DNA from: Xiphydria camelus
Lineage: Eukaryota; Arthropoda; Insecta; Hymenoptera; Xiphydriidae
DNA length: 64,000 nt
Reading direction: 5' to 3'
Assembly: GCA_963678675.1 (NCBI GenBank)
Contig: OY783199.1
Span: forward strand, 12,638,708-12,702,707
Position numbers and translations under genes: made by a program. A model generated the notes under the pieces. It was not told the origin of the DNA and searched no databases. It saw only the letters and a list, made by a program, of their open reading frames with translations. Within the stretch, counting starts at the first letter, position 1; each line of letters begins with the position of its first letter. Shown here one piece after another: positions 21,886 to 34,365 of the stretch.

Positions 21886-23334
21886 CCCTGTAATGCATAC
21901 ATTTTTTTTCGGTTGTAAAATTAGTGACGGCGTAAGTTTGGGCTAAGGAGCTCTCATGGGATGCGTATGAAGCGTTTTCTTTGTTTGTGGCTCCTATTTG
22001 AGGGAAAAAAAATTGCCCGCCTCTAGGCGGACCTGTGCCAGAACAACACTCAAGTTGACGAAAACAAAATGAAATCAAAATCATTACAAAGCAAAGAATC
22101 ATTTACCGTTTATTGTGAAAATCAAGAAAACAAGACTTCGTTGGGGAATTGCACAATGACAAATTGCACTTAACGCAAAAAGCCTGCGTTTCAGATTTAC
22201 ATTTCGGAAATTTACATTGTTTTTTTCCACTACGGTCACGAAAAATGCACCAGTGCCCCATTTCATCATGACGGACATAATCTGGTGGATGATAAGCGAA
22301 TGTGGTGAATGTAATTGTAGATGTTTCTTTCTCAAAACTATCGATTTGAACTCAGCAGAATCGTTCCTTGTACATTACTAGTAACGGAACAGCTAGATGA
22401 GCTGCTTGGTCTGCTTTCTTCTTTTGTTGGTTCCGGAAATCGCAAACAACGTTTTCGGCGGCGAAGGCATTCCGCACTTTCATCGGCCATAGTGTTACAA
22501 GTAGTTGGCACAGCTATGTCAATATCATCAGCCAGTTTGGAAGTAGATGGCACAGCAATATCGGTCTGATCAACTGTTCTAAACGTAAGTGGCAAAGCTA
22601 CTTGTTTTACCGAAGATTGTAAGATATCCTGTAGATTATCGCGACTGTCCGTGTCGGACTCTTCGAGATTTATGTCGTCGTCAGTATTTTGGTAATCCGG
22701 ATCGGCGATACTGTCGTCGCTATCAAAGTCATCCTCCTGTTCATCGTCGGTATTTTCGTCATCCGATGGTACGCTGACCATGAAGGCCAAGGCTTCCTCT
22801 TCAGGCATATTCGACAAATTGCACTTTTTCCGTAGATGTGCCATGTCCGCAATGAAAGATCGAATAAGCTACAGCTATCTGTGTGCAATGAAGTACGGAA
22901 ATAAAAAAAAAATTGGATCGAAAATTTTTCACGTAATTGCATAACCCCGCCTTTAGGCGGGTCGCGCAAACTAACCTAAAACTGGACATCAAAGCCTTTT
23001 ATTTCGCACAACATATGCAATACTCAACTATATATCTGAAAGAACTTACCAATAATTTTGGCAACATTTATTTTTCACTCACATACCTGTATTTCAACTT
23101 TCAATCCGTACGTTCCTTTGAGAATAATTTATTGCGCCAAAACACCACCTGGTCGCCAAACAGCTGACAGTAATAAACACGTACACGTTAAAATCGGCTG
23201 TGCGAGTGAAATTTCCATATATGTATAAACCAATCTTGACGCGGAGTCATTCAAAAAGTCGCTTAAAATATATTCCTACCTAAAATAGCGATATAAATAA
23301 AGTCCGCCTTGAGGCGGGTAAATGCATTACAGGG
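21886..23334 (-). mobile_element. piggyBac element with complete ends, internally deleted
   Basis: The termini are CCCTGTAATGCATAC (left) and CCCTGTAATGCATTTACC (right, in reverse), each flanked by TTAA (21882-21885 and 23335-23338), the piggyBac signature. Short CCGCCT...AGGCGG hairpins recur near 22018, 22950 and 23305. It holds only the N- and C-terminal parts of the transposase, so it is non-autonomous but probably mobilisable. Confidence 0.9.
22103..22844 (-). pseudogene. piggyBac transposase, N-terminus joined to C-terminal cysteine domain
   Basis: The minus-strand frame from 22844 has an acidic N-terminus (SVPSDDENTDDEQEDDFDSD) typical of piggyBac transposases and runs to 22338. In another frame it continues PPDYVRHDEMGHWCIFRDRS and the C-terminal cysteine-rich domain (CKFPKCKS...AFCVKCNLSLCN...CFLDFH), ending at 22103. 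The whole catalytic DDD core between them is missing, and a frameshift separates the two parts. Full-length proteins have about 550-600 residues. The retained domains are those that mediate DNA end recognition. Confidence 0.85.
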
Positions 23335-23339
23335 TTAAA

Positions 23340-24637
23340 TCAATTATTTCAGTCTTTACTAGGAAGAAACAATCGATTATTTCGAAGAATTGGTTTCATT
23401 GCGTGATATTTTCTAAACCGAATGAAATATGTAGTTAGTTCAAGTAAAAATTAATTGTTCTAATTATATGACTAGTTGAAATAATAAGAAACGATTTAAT
23501 TAAAAATATTAAGTGTATCTACTCAATGAAACATTCAATGAACTGAACGTTCTGATATTATTGAAGGAATTCAATATTTAATTATTTTAAAATGAAGATG
23601 ACAACTATATGGTGTGCTGGTTTCAATGGCCGTATTTTTGTAAAGCAATTATAACTATTTAAATTATTACAAAGCATTGAAACAGTTGTTCCAACGACAG
23701 TTTAATCAAGTAAACGCGCGTTTTCAACTGCTTTTGTGGTCACTGTAATGAAACAATTACTTGAAACAATGCTTAAATTTCATTACATAAAATGACAATG
23801 CCATTGAAACCAATATATGAAGGCAGTCGATTATATCTTTATTTGAATCAACGATGTAGTTTAATTGAAGTCAAGTATCAAATCGAATAACGTGATGTAA
23901 TTGTTGCAATTATAAATATCATCAAATCAAAAAATCTAATTAAGTACATTGAATCAATTAAAATTTATGTAGATTAATTATATCACTTACGTGGCGGCAT
24001 TTTGTTACCCCACAAATTTAACAAATTATTTAAAATAGCTACAGTTCTTTCATGTAATTAAATTTCTTTTTATTTTAAATAACAACAGGTTTGTGAAATA
24101 AAATTTAGGAATTACAAGAACTGTTGATCTAGTTACCTCAACCAAATGATTTGTTGTTTGAAATTAATGTAGGGTAAATAAAAATATCGATTCTATTAAA
24201 TTTTCAATTATTGAACCCACACGTTGCATTGATTTGTAGCACCAAATGAGTTGTTAGATGGTGCAAGATCTAAAGTTTTCTCGTGAGTTGTCAAAGAACC
24301 CTTCAGTGTGTTTCTATATAATATAAGATTGAGCGAGAATCTCTCCTACAATGTGTAAGCTCTCCTCTCTCTATCTCTTATAAGGTATAGATACATATAT
24401 GAAATCTCCAAATATATGCTTCAGTTACAGACAACAATTGCTGCTATCTTTAAAGTAATTGAATAATGGCTTGCAGCAAGGAAACTATTCACTGATGGGG
24501 ACATGTATCCGACTCCTTCAAAAATATATGCATTGTATTCGATAAAGTGTAATGTGCGTGTGTTAGTGCATTCGTTTAAAAGTGTACATAGTTACAAGAA
24601 CTGTTGATTCAGTTACTTTAACCAAGTTTCAAATGAA
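23340..24637. repeat. AT-rich block of AATTGAAAC-like words
   Basis: About 1.3 kb with very many imperfect copies of TTGAAACAATTA, CAATTGAATC and related words. It continues the style of 21800-21881 on the other side of the piggyBac and of 24783-25130. No gene. It may be one older element into which piggyBac inserted. Confidence 0.45.
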
Positions 24638-24641
24638 TATA

Positions 24642-24778
24642 CCGAATGTCGCACGGAAAATCGATGAGGTGGGGGCCTTCTGAATTTCTTAATGAATCAA
24701 TCGAGCATCGTCCAAGCAGTGCCGAGTTCAAATTCAGAAGGCCCCTACCTGCCTATCGATTTCCCATGCGACATTCGG
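24642..24778. mobile_element. Hairpin MITE with CCGAATGTC termini
   Basis: The left end CCGAATGTCGCACGG is mirrored at the right, with TA at 24640-24641 and 24779-24780. Inner GGGGGCCTTCTGAATTT is mirrored by AAATTCAGAAGGCCCC. Related sequence, one half only, occurs at 52755-52820. Confidence 0.8.
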
Positions 24779-24782
24779 TATA

Positions 24783-25186
24783 GTAAACCAAAAGATATCG
24801 ATTTAGTTGCTTTAATTAAATATTCAATCGTTGCAACTAAATCAAAATATCGATTTAGTTTCTTCTATTAAATATTTAATCATTGCAACCACACGTATGC
24901 AACCATTGTATTAACGCGATTAATAATGTAATTGCGGTAGTGGAATACCGCACGATATGTTAGTTACATTTATAAAGTAAAATTTGATTCAATTAATGAT
25001 TGCATTGAAAGGAACAAACAAAACTGTAATGCAACTATTTACTTCAGCAAGATAACTGATGGGTTGTTTAATGGAATTAAATGTTCAATTGAAAGAAACA
25101 CTTTGTTCTATATTCAAGTATTAGCTTTCCCCTCGCGACTTCGTCCTCGTGGATCACAAAATAATCTCATTCCCTATTTTACCCCC
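24783..25186. other. Unassigned AT-rich DNA
   Basis: More AATTGAAAC-like words up to about 25130, then ordinary intergenic DNA. No gene. Confidence 0.35.
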
Positions 25187-25190
25187 TTAA

Positions 25191-25396
25191 GGAGGTTCGA
25201 CTATCAGATGAAAGCCAACTTACAGCCCTAATTTTTTTATATGATATACACGAATACTTTACACAACTAATACGAACATTTGAGCAATATAGACCATCTA
25301 GTTTCTTCGTTATTTTATTCTAAAGTTGACCACTTTTAACATATCGCCTTATGGGAGACGATTGTACTAAGGTAGATTATCACTGACTTTAACACG
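25191..25396. repeat. Dispersed repeat beginning TTAA-GGAGGTTCGACTATCAG, copy 1
   Basis: The interval is about 95% identical by eye to 53641-53849 in the same orientation. Both copies start right after TTAA, which suggests a piggyBac-type MITE terminus. The far end was not recognised. Confidence 0.7.
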
Positions 25397-25555
25397 CATT
25401 CCGCCAACTTTAGACTTTGAAAGACTAGTAATTTGACAGATGAAATATTAAGGACTATGTAAAAAATAAGTAAATTGGGTTTTACCGTATGGTTACAACG
25501 TAATATTATCATGAAATTCGTTTTTACTTCGCAAACCATTAGCACGCCATATTAA

Positions 25556-26282
25556 GGGGGTCTTATCGTGTAAAAACTGATTTTCAAGCTCTATTTTTGA
25601 AAATTCATTATGAGAAAACTACAAAAGATTTTTGGACGCAGCTTTTTTGAATGTATCCGTTTATTTTTGAACTTTTTACACTTTTTTTTTTAGTTCATTA
25701 AATTCACCCACGTGACTTTAATTTGTTCTTGACCATGCCCTTGTCAAGAAAGCCCAGGGCACACGGGGTGAACGTTTTTAGAAAAGCCGTTGCTCTTATC
25801 GAGTCAATTTTTTTGTTTTTATTTTCAACAAACATGTCGCTAACGATAGACACAAGCTTTTTTGGAAATACTGATTGAATAATTTTTTACAGCCATTTGT
25901 AGCACATAAAAAAGGGAAAAAAATACATATTTTTTCTTCCGAAAGTCTGGAATTTTGAGAAATTTCAAAATTTCTGCAAAAGCGCGTGTCTGACCATAGC
26001 CAAGGAGATAACAAATAACAGTTTATGCGGTGATTTTGTTTCAGACTACCTGAAGGGTCAAAATCGTTCACCCCGTGTGCCCTGGGCTTTCTTGACAAGG
26101 GCATGATCAAGAACAAATTAAAGTCACGTGGGTGAATTTAATGAACTAAAAAAAAAGTGTAAAAAGTTCAAAAATAAACGAATACATTCAAAAAAGCTGC
26201 GTCCAAAAAACTTTTGTAGTTTTCTCATAATGAATTTTCAAAAATAGAGCTTGAAAATCAGTTTTTACACGATAAGACCCCC
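25556..26282. mobile_element. TTAA-flanked foldback MITE
   Basis: Arms of about 220 bp are nearly perfect reverse complements, beginning GGGGGTCTTATCGTGTAAAA at both ends. TTAA flanks it at 25552-25555 and 26283-26286, so a piggyBac-type transposase is likely responsible. The 285-bp spacer has a 106-codon minus frame without recognisable similarity. Confidence 0.87.
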
Positions 26283-26286
26283 TTAA

Positions 26287-27047
26287 CGGTGAGAGACTTG
26301 GCAACACGGCAGCGAAACAGTTGTAAAGCTCAAAGACCGAACTTTACCTGGCGTCCATTCAAACTGAGCGCGAAATTTGAAAGATTCGGAACGATAAAAA
26401 AAATATTGTCCTTAAAATCTTTATCCAAGTTGATTGATTGTTGAAACGAAATCATGCCTTTACTTGTACAACTCTTTTTCTTTTTTGACAAAATTTCCCT
26501 TTATACCGGCTTTGCTGCATGCTCGCGTCATCCGCCATAGCTGGTCACTGTAGTTCACGCGTCTCTGCAGCCAATATAAAATATCGCGGAGTACAACGTT
26601 GCCAAGAATACAATGGAAATTGCAACGCACAATAAAAAATGTTTAAACTATAATCATATATCCATGATACTGAATTATCAATCGAATAACTGTTTTATGT
26701 CTTCAGCATTCCCTATGAGTTGTTTTTATAGGTTTTTATAGATTATTTGTAATTTTTTATTTTTCTTTAAAATGTTGGACAAGAAGCCTCTGACAACGAT
26801 TCCGGAGTCATTGACGTTCTAATAGTCCGCCATCAATTGTTCAATATTTTATTTACTAATGACTTTCAGCATGAACGATGCATGAAATGGGTTCATAATT
26901 CGTTTAATTATTATTCCATAAAGTTTCAGATTGCTGTGAAAACATTTTTTTCAAACACATCTTTGACTTCAAAGAAACAGTCGATCCTCTTAAGTGAGTA
27001 GGTATAGGTATAAATAGTAGTACCTGGCCACGCATTGCTGTAACTCA
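26287..27047. other. Unassigned intergenic DNA
   Basis: No gene or repeat recognised, apart from a short GGTGAGAxACTTGGCAAC phrase at 26287 that recurs near 27562. Confidence 0.3.
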
Positions 27048-27206
27048 GGGGCCCCTTTCTCGAAGTCACTCGCAAGAGAAACGTATACGCATCTTAGCGA
27101 ATAGACCAATCCATAACCCCACCACAACGGAATACTTGATCCTGATTGGTCTATTCGCTAAGATGCGTATACGTTTCTTTTGCGAGCGGTTCGAGAAAGG
27201 GGCCCC
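27048..27206. mobile_element. Hairpin MITE with GGGGCCCC termini
   Basis: Arms of about 65 bp (GGGGCCCCTTTCTCGA, CGTATACGCATCTTAGCG, AATAGACCAAT) mirror each other around a short loop. No clear target duplication could be fixed; CAG on both sides is one possibility. Confidence 0.75.
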
Positions 27207-27739
27207 AGTCTGGTGGGTCCTCAGTATTTCTACGAAAAATTAATGCAATGATGTACAACTTTGAAATTTTGAGAATATATTCATTAATTAGTTCTCAATA
27301 AATGTTCAAAATTTCAAAGACACTTACCGTACGCATTTTCGAGAAAAAATAATAATAAAAACTTGAATTTCATACTTTTTTTTCCGGGGTAGAGAAAGAA
27401 AATTGCAATGATTGACAGAAAAACTTGATTTAGATATACATTCTTAGAAAGTTAAATTTTATATTGCCACAGTAAAAATTCCCACTAGCCGTTCTAATTT
27501 TTGAGCAATAATTAAAAAATCATCAGGTAACCTAGAATTTACTTTGAATGAGATAGAAATAGCGGTGAGACTTGGCAACGGCTCAGTCGAAGATTCCCTT
27601 GACGCGCTTCGCGCATGTGCTAGAACACTGAGCGGGAAATACAAATGTCAATTAGCCATAACCGCAGAAATTAAAAAAACAATTTTAAGTAAACTTTTAT
27701 TTTGAAGGAGCATCAAAAATATCAACATACACATAACTT

Positions 27740-30710
27740 TTATAAATATTTTCCAGGAAAAAAATGTTGAGGTTGAGATCCTTTTTCGTTTGATAAAATT
27801 CTTATCTGATTATTAATATTTTGGTAAAGTTCATCAATATTGACCGACCGAGGGTGATACTTAATATTTCCTTTCGATAATTTGATAACGCCCATGTCTT
27901 CATCTTTCTCAAATGCTTTCAACGATTTCTCGACTGCAATTCCAGCCTTTGACATTTTTTTCCTTAGAGGAGCAAAAATGATGTTGGATAGGGATGCGAG
28001 AGAGTTTGATCTCATATTGCTTCTTCATGTCGGCATATTTAGCTAAATAATGGGACACTGTAAACAGTTGTGCTTCGAATTCCTCGACAGTGAAGCAATG
28101 GAACGCGAAGTGCCTTAACAAGTAGACGCCATAAGCTTTGGTAGTGTCTACCTGACCCATGGTTGTGCGAGGGTGGATACTGCCAGAGCACCTTTCTGGA
28201 ACTTCTCACTCTTGTGCTTCTGTTTATATACCTCCAAGGAACAAGTTAAACCTGCCACCACTGACTCCATTTCTTCTACTAATGAATATTGCTCAACAAA
28301 TCGTAGTAAACGAGGACCATTAAATTTGAGATTGTGAGCTACTAGGATACAGGGCTTATGGAATTTCTTCTTCAAGTATTGGATAAACTCGTTTAACCCT
28401 TTAAGTGGCAGAAGACTGGATTAGATTTTAAGACACATTATATGAACTCTTTTTATGTACCTATATAATATTTCTTGCCATAAAAAAATTGTTTTCATAT
28501 TTTAAAAAATTATAGATATGTATATTATTTTTTTATAAGTATTAGAATTTACATTTATCTTATGTAGTATTAGTTCCCCATTAAAACATCAGCTAGGAGA
28601 CTTAGGCCTGGTGGGAAACTATTCTCCCAGTAAAACTTAAAGGGTTAAGGGGTTACACCATCTTGATCCACCCAAAAATTACGGTTTTTCAAGAATTTTT
28701 TCTGAAGAATTGAAAAGTTTGTATCCAAATTAAAGTACAGTAAGGTATTATACTACTATTAAACTACAAAAAAATTTGTTTCTATTTTTTTTATTTATCA
28801 AAATGGCGACTTTACAGGCGATTTACTGGTGTGCTGCGAAAATCGATGATTGTGCGGTAGGCACGATAACTAAGTCCAGGTTTAAACTAGACCAATGAAC
28901 GGAAAGGAATTAGTTTCTTTAGCTCAAAAGCTAGCGAAATATGTAGCTGTTTTCAAAAATATGCATTTTTCACAAAATAGCATCGATTTGGAACGAAAGA
29001 TAGGTACATATTTTGCCCTAAATTTCGCTAGATAAACATATAACGAATAAAATAAAAAAAGAATCAAGACGATTGATTGAAAATTGGCGGAACTAGAGTG
29101 CCCACCAATTTTTAAAATGTAGTTCTGAGAAAAACGCGTTTAAAGTTTCGCGAGAACATAAGCGCGCTTGTGCGCATCTCTGTTTCTACACTTCAAAAAT
29201 TGCTCTTTCACTTTAGATATCGATTTGTAACTAACGGCATATCATTTTGTATACCACATAGAGAGTATTTTAAGCCAAAAAAAAATTTTTTTGATTTCTT
29301 GAAAATGGCAAAGTGGCTTAATGCAGTGCGTAATCCAATACATTACAGAGGTTTATCTCCCAAGTAAAGAGTCCCTGATATGTTAATTACACCATGAACC
29401 TCTGTTGCTGAAGCTTGAATAGCGTTTGTAGGTTTCACGTATTTTGTAAATACCGTTGATCCTGTACAAGCAGCTATTTGTAGAATATCACAATTCAAAC
29501 TGAAATCTGAGGTTTCCAAATCAAAGAATACCATCTGGTATTTTTCATTGGCCAAGTCAACTGTTTTATCAGTTTCATCCTCAACAGTGGTGGACTCATT
29601 GATGACTGGTGTATCAACTAAGCTCATGTGAGAACTGTAAATTACCCCTTCACAGTGTGTTCATTACAATGGCGTAATGCAGTATGTTTCTTCCTCAGTG
29701 CGATTCTTTTTTTTATACTCTCTGGTAACTTTCTGCTCTGCTTTGTGAGACCTGCTTCTCAGTTCGCTTAACATGTTGGCGTAAAACATCATCGATGTAC
29801 AAACCTAATCGTTCATAAACTTGAAGAACATATTATGTCTCCTTCATTTTTCTCAGCGACAGCAGCAGCTACGCGATAATCCATCGACTCACTGAGACTA
29901 AAGCAGATAGATTTCGGAGTTTTTCGTGCTATTGATGAATTCAGACTTTCGTTCCTTTCACTAGACACAGTGTGAGCGTATTTTCCCGCATTTTTAGCAA
30001 GTCCATCGAAAATTCTCTTGAGTTCTTGAAATAGAATGCAATTCTGGAGTCCCTCACCAATCGCTGAATGAACGTAATTGACAGGATCTTTTTTATATCC
30101 ACACCTGTCCCCACAATCAGTGTGGATATTAAAAGCATGACCTATGTGTGGAATACTTTTGATTACTGTCTTGAGTTTCTCTTCATCTCCATGATTGTGT
30201 GCTATGGCATACTTAAAATATTTATCTATCAAATAATCAATTATGTTCTTATTTATTTCTCGACCAGGGTTTTTTTCTATAGGAATTTTATACAACAGAT
30301 TTTTTATACCTTTGACAAGGTGATTGCTATCTGAAAGCTTCGCTGTCTCTCGTTGACAATGATTCCGTATAGTACTGATGGCGCAAGAGTCTACGTCACC
30401 ACAAAGAATTCCCAATTCCAAATTATTATCTTTCAGAATGGTGCTGTACACTCCTAATTTCAGTGCCAGACTCGCTTCGATTGCTTTTGCACTCCCAGCG
30501 TAATGTTATCGGCAATCATGCTCTGATTTAGGGTGTCCTAGAAGACATTTCTTACAGACTCGATTTTCAATGCCATATAGTCCACAATCAAACCACTTTG
30601 TGTGCCAATGAGAGCAGCATAGCCATTCAGGCTATCGTAATTCTTACCATTACCTCTCTTGGACCAGGTAGTGTCAAACGACAGCATTAGTTTTTCCACC
30701 TGTAAGAAGG
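27740..30710 (-). pseudogene. Mutator-like transposase domain plus DEDDh exonuclease, degraded
   Basis: Read on the minus strand, the 5' part (30700-29813) encodes LSFDTTWSKRGNGKNYDSLN, a CKKC..GH...HDC segment, LCGDVDSCAISTIR, HTDCGDRCGYKKD and NESLNSSIARKTPK. This is the Mutator-like transposase domain found in many insect and cnidarian proteins. It is followed by an exonuclease region: motif I FFDLET (29530-29510), then IQYLKKKFHKPCILVAHN (28390-28310), and a C-terminal segment (IIFAPLRKKMSKAGI). The domain order matches the family. It is broken by a frameshift near 30595, a stop in the CDCR-like segment near 30510, further shifts near 29810 and 28150, and about 950 bp of non-coding DNA between 29343 and 28393 that includes a MITE. 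In motif II the expected FD is FN (codon 28319-28321), which would remove a catalytic aspartate. The N-terminus is uncertain. Confidence 0.78.
28397..28644. mobile_element. TTAA-flanked MITE inside the Mutator/exonuclease gene
   Basis: The left end CCCTTTAAGTGGCAGAAG and right end CCCTTTAAGTTTTACTGG (in reverse) are flanked by TTAA at 28393-28396 and 28645-28648. It sits just upstream, in gene direction, of the exonuclease II segment. Confidence 0.8.
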
Positions 30711-31064
30711 TTTTTTAGGTTGCTTGAAGCAACTACTCTTGGCTTTTGACAGAACTCCAGGATCAGAATTTGTTTGTGATGCTCCACTTGCTTGTTCAAA
30801 CTGCAATGAACCCTTGGCCTAAAGTGATGATACCCTCTCTGCTTCGGAAGATAATGTTAATGATATGAAAATAGAATCATTGTCTTCTGCCGATCCTAAA
30901 CGAAACTTCACTTACAATTAGTGAATGTGATGAAATTAGACGTTTCACGCATAAATTACCTTGATCTAATGATCCATCTGATTCTAAAATTTGTTGATCT
31001 GTACTTGAGTTCGCTACGAAGTGGTCGTTCGGTATTATGAAATTTTGACGTTTCTCCAAAGGTC

Positions 31065-31940
31065 TATAACAAAAAAAGTCTCGCCAATACTCACCTTTTA
31101 AATGGAGAAATAAGTATCTCTCTAGATCATGTACAAGAGATAGACAGATAGGTAGAGAGAGAGGGAGAGTAATAATGTAATTCTTTACTTTGATTTTTAT
31201 TGATTTATCCTTTTATTACAAAATTGATTGATACATTATTCATTTGTACATATTTTTGCTCATCGGTTTAATAAAAAAAATTGACGATTTCGAAGTTGAG
31301 CAGAAAATATGTATATATAGATTAGTGGATTATTTAATAAGTAAATAAAATAAATAGTAAATATGATTCACTATCAAAAAAAAAGGAAAAAATCAATTGA
31401 TTTGCTCAAAAAAGCTTTGCAATAGAAGCATGGTTAAATAAAGAAAAAGAATATAGAAAAGGTCATAAAAATGAAAACCAAAATCAAAGAAACATTAGGA
31501 AATGAGATAAAGATAATGGAAAGAGAGGAAAACGTATCCAAATGCTTACATAAACGCTTCAATTTTACTTTTGTTACTAATAGTTAATAGTCCCTTTTAA
31601 TTTTGGCTGCTTTATCACAGCTGTCTTTGGCAATTTTCTCAATGGCAGCTCCTACTTTTCGCTTATAAAATTTTTGAGTATTATAAGGTACCTACTGTAA
31701 TGCAAAGGCATGCAAATAATTTATTCAGACCTGCGTTACCGATGCCCACGTGTAAAGACGCTGTAAACAAAGGAACATTCATTTTAAAAAAGTATTATTT
31801 ACAGATTCAAAATGAAGATTTAGCATATTTCATGAAATTCATCACGCTCAATACTTCCGTTATTTATGATTGTATCAAAAAATACGTCATTTCAGACAAA
31901 AGATATTTGATGTCGAGGACATACTATAAATTACGAGTAG
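31065..31940. other. Unassigned AT-rich intergenic DNA
   Basis: A short GA-rich run near 31150-31170 and an A-rich tract 31370-31500. An 86-codon plus-strand frame (31700-31960) is unrecognised and ends inside the next hairpin, so I do not call it a gene. Confidence 0.3.
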
Positions 31941-31943
31941 ACC

Positions 31944-32125
31944 GAGAATGCAGACCATAGGAATCGTGCGAGTATGAGTGAAAACACGTGGTGAGTGCAT
32001 GAGTCTTTCTGTCGCACATTTTTTTACACTGGTGTAGGTGGACTAGTGTGTGCGACGGAGAGACTCTTATGCATTCGCTACATGTCCTTACTCGCACTCA
32101 CACGATTCCTATGGCTCACATTCTC
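31944..32125. mobile_element. Hairpin MITE
   Basis: Imperfect arms of about 80 bp: CCATAGGAATCGTGCGAGTA at the left is mirrored by TCGCACTCACACGATTCCTA near 32090-32112. Non-coding. Confidence 0.7.
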
Positions 32126-33020
32126 TTATCCACCTTGTATAAGAGATTTTCGACATTCTGCGTTTCTTATGAGTTATAACGGTAACCTTCATTTTCTAAA
32201 ACGGATCTTGACATTTTCACCCTTACAAAAGTTATAGAGCTCTTCGGGACTAATAAAAATGGTATAAATATAAATGGACGCCTGTTGAACCATTTATGAG
32301 ATATTGCCATTCAAAATACAAAAGTTTAGTACGCTACGTTATATTGAATGGCAATATTTCACCAATGGTTCAACGGACGGACATTTCACCTTTTTTATCA
32401 GCCTCAACGACCTCTGTAACGTTTTTTAGGGATAAAAGTAGGAAGTTTCATTTTAGAAAAATAAAGGTGACCTTAAATATATGTATAATGCACGTTGTCA
32501 AGAATCTGTCGCATGTATTATGTGCCTTCCTCGACATTTTTTCGTAAAGTGATAAACAACGCAAAGAAATAAGGCGATAGATTAAAATATTCAGAGTGTC
32601 CCATTTTAAATGATGTAGTCAATTATTTCGGAAGCAAAGCAGGATACGAGAAAATAACAAAGGTAAAAGTCTTACTATTTCAGGGACAAATAGGTTGGTG
32701 TGGTCGGATCAACTGTAGGTGGTACAACTTTATAGATATTCGAATTGCAGCAATTTTTAGAAATGAAATTCAAGTTTTTCTGTTTCTATAAACGTTAGAA
32801 CTTATTTAAATTAACAGGAAATGTATAAGGTTAAACTCCCAGCTTTGGAATGGTTCATGGAACTAAAATAAGTGCTAGTGGCAACCATTTTTATTACAAC
32901 TATTCAAAGTTTGTAACCAGCATCAGCTCGTTATAATCGTCAAAACTGTTATTTAGTTCCATCAATTAAAAAATGGTTACAACTATTTCTTTTTTTTCCA
33001 GTGTTTGTAAGATGTACAGT
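32126..33020. other. Unassigned intergenic DNA
   Basis: No gene recognised. A short inverted pair (AATGGCAATATTTCACC near 32345 and GAGATATTGCCATTC near 32300) may be a small hairpin element. Confidence 0.3.
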
Positions 33021-33025
33021 AGGTA

Positions 33026-33266
33026 TATCGATACCTGAAAGCAACAATGAGATAACACAGATTTCGAGCTGTGTCAAACGTAAGCTAAAACCGGCCTTTA
33101 TACAATGCGATACTGAGATATCTCGGCAAAAATATTTAAATAAAATATTTATTTAAATATTTTTGCCGAGATATCTCAGTATCGCATTGTATAAAGGCCG
33201 GTTTTAGCTTACGTTTGACACAGCTCGAAATCTGTGTTATCTCACTGTTGCTTTCAGGTATCGATA
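33026..33266. repeat. 241-bp near-perfect palindrome
   Basis: Two arms of about 119 bp are reverse complements with one mismatch that I can see (CAACAATGAG against CAACAGTGAG) and only about 3 bp between them (centre near 33146). The ends read TATCGATACCTGAAAG. It is either a MITE with almost no loop or a very recent inverted duplication. Confidence 0.9.
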
Positions 33267-33269
33267 TTG

Positions 33270-34365
33270 TGCACGATCGTATAAATGACGCTGTAGCTCC
33301 AAGTCTACGATGAAAATTAAATAAATACACGCGTAATAGACATCTTGGGCATTAATTTCAGAGAAATTAAAAGAAAAACATTTGGTTCTGGATAGGCCAG
33401 GAAGGCATTTTTTAAATTAATTTACTATTTCCGGGGTGTAGGAAAAGGGGTATTAAAGAGTACCTACTTATGACGGTGGGAAAGGGAGGACAAAATATAG
33501 TAAGAAAAATGTTGTATGAAATGATTAATCAATAAGAAAAAAAAATGTTGGACAGCAATATCTATATATATATATCTACATATATTATCTATACATTCGG
33601 TAGATCAAGCTCTCTTAACTTCTCTAAATCGTTAGCCATACATCGCGGATATAAATGCGTTAAGCTATATAGACCAGAAATTTCAGATATTTTAGAAATT
33701 TTAGCAAATAACAGAAAATATTGCAAATAGCTCAATTTTAGTACAGTTGCTCTATTATAGGCATGCAATTTGTCGGAATTTAACATACTAAAAGTCTTCA
33801 TGGATACCGCGTAAACAATGTTAGGTTTTTTAAATATCATTTCTCTTTATTGCCAGAGGTCATAAACTCGGAAGAAAGAGAACCGATTGTTTTTTATTTT
33901 GTTTCTCTTCTTATCCATAATTTACTCCTCTTATGTCACTTCCCATTACAATTCCCTAATATAATATTTCACTCATGCGCTAAAATTTCATTAAATTCAT
34001 TGAAATTGCAAATACATACTTCGTTAACATTACTAAATAAGAGTCACGTCTTTGATCTTACTCCGAATTGTTTGTCCGAATGAAAGTACATATCCATGGT
34101 AAAAATTAATGAAATATCTAAATATAACGAGAAATCCGACCAGGCTCTGTATATTTCCGCCAATGATTAAAAATGTGCTGTATATTGGTAACGAGATAGA
34201 CTCATATGTATCACTCACGACTCCACCTCAGTTAACGATGTTTTGTAATTCCAATGTTCCGGTTATAGTCTTCCGACATACGATTGTACCTACTGAATTA
34301 CGAAGATGATATAGTGTAATTATTGTGAATATGAAACGGAATGAAGAGGTCATTTTTATAAGTTA
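33270..34365. other. Unassigned AT-rich intergenic DNA
   Basis: Short frames on both strands at 33545-34310 are unrecognised. A TA-rich microsatellite is at 33565-33590. Confidence 0.3.

Noticed and set aside
22338..22844. Host gene encoding an acidic 168-residue protein
   Set aside because: It lies within TTAA-flanked piggyBac ends and is followed by the piggyBac C-terminal domain.
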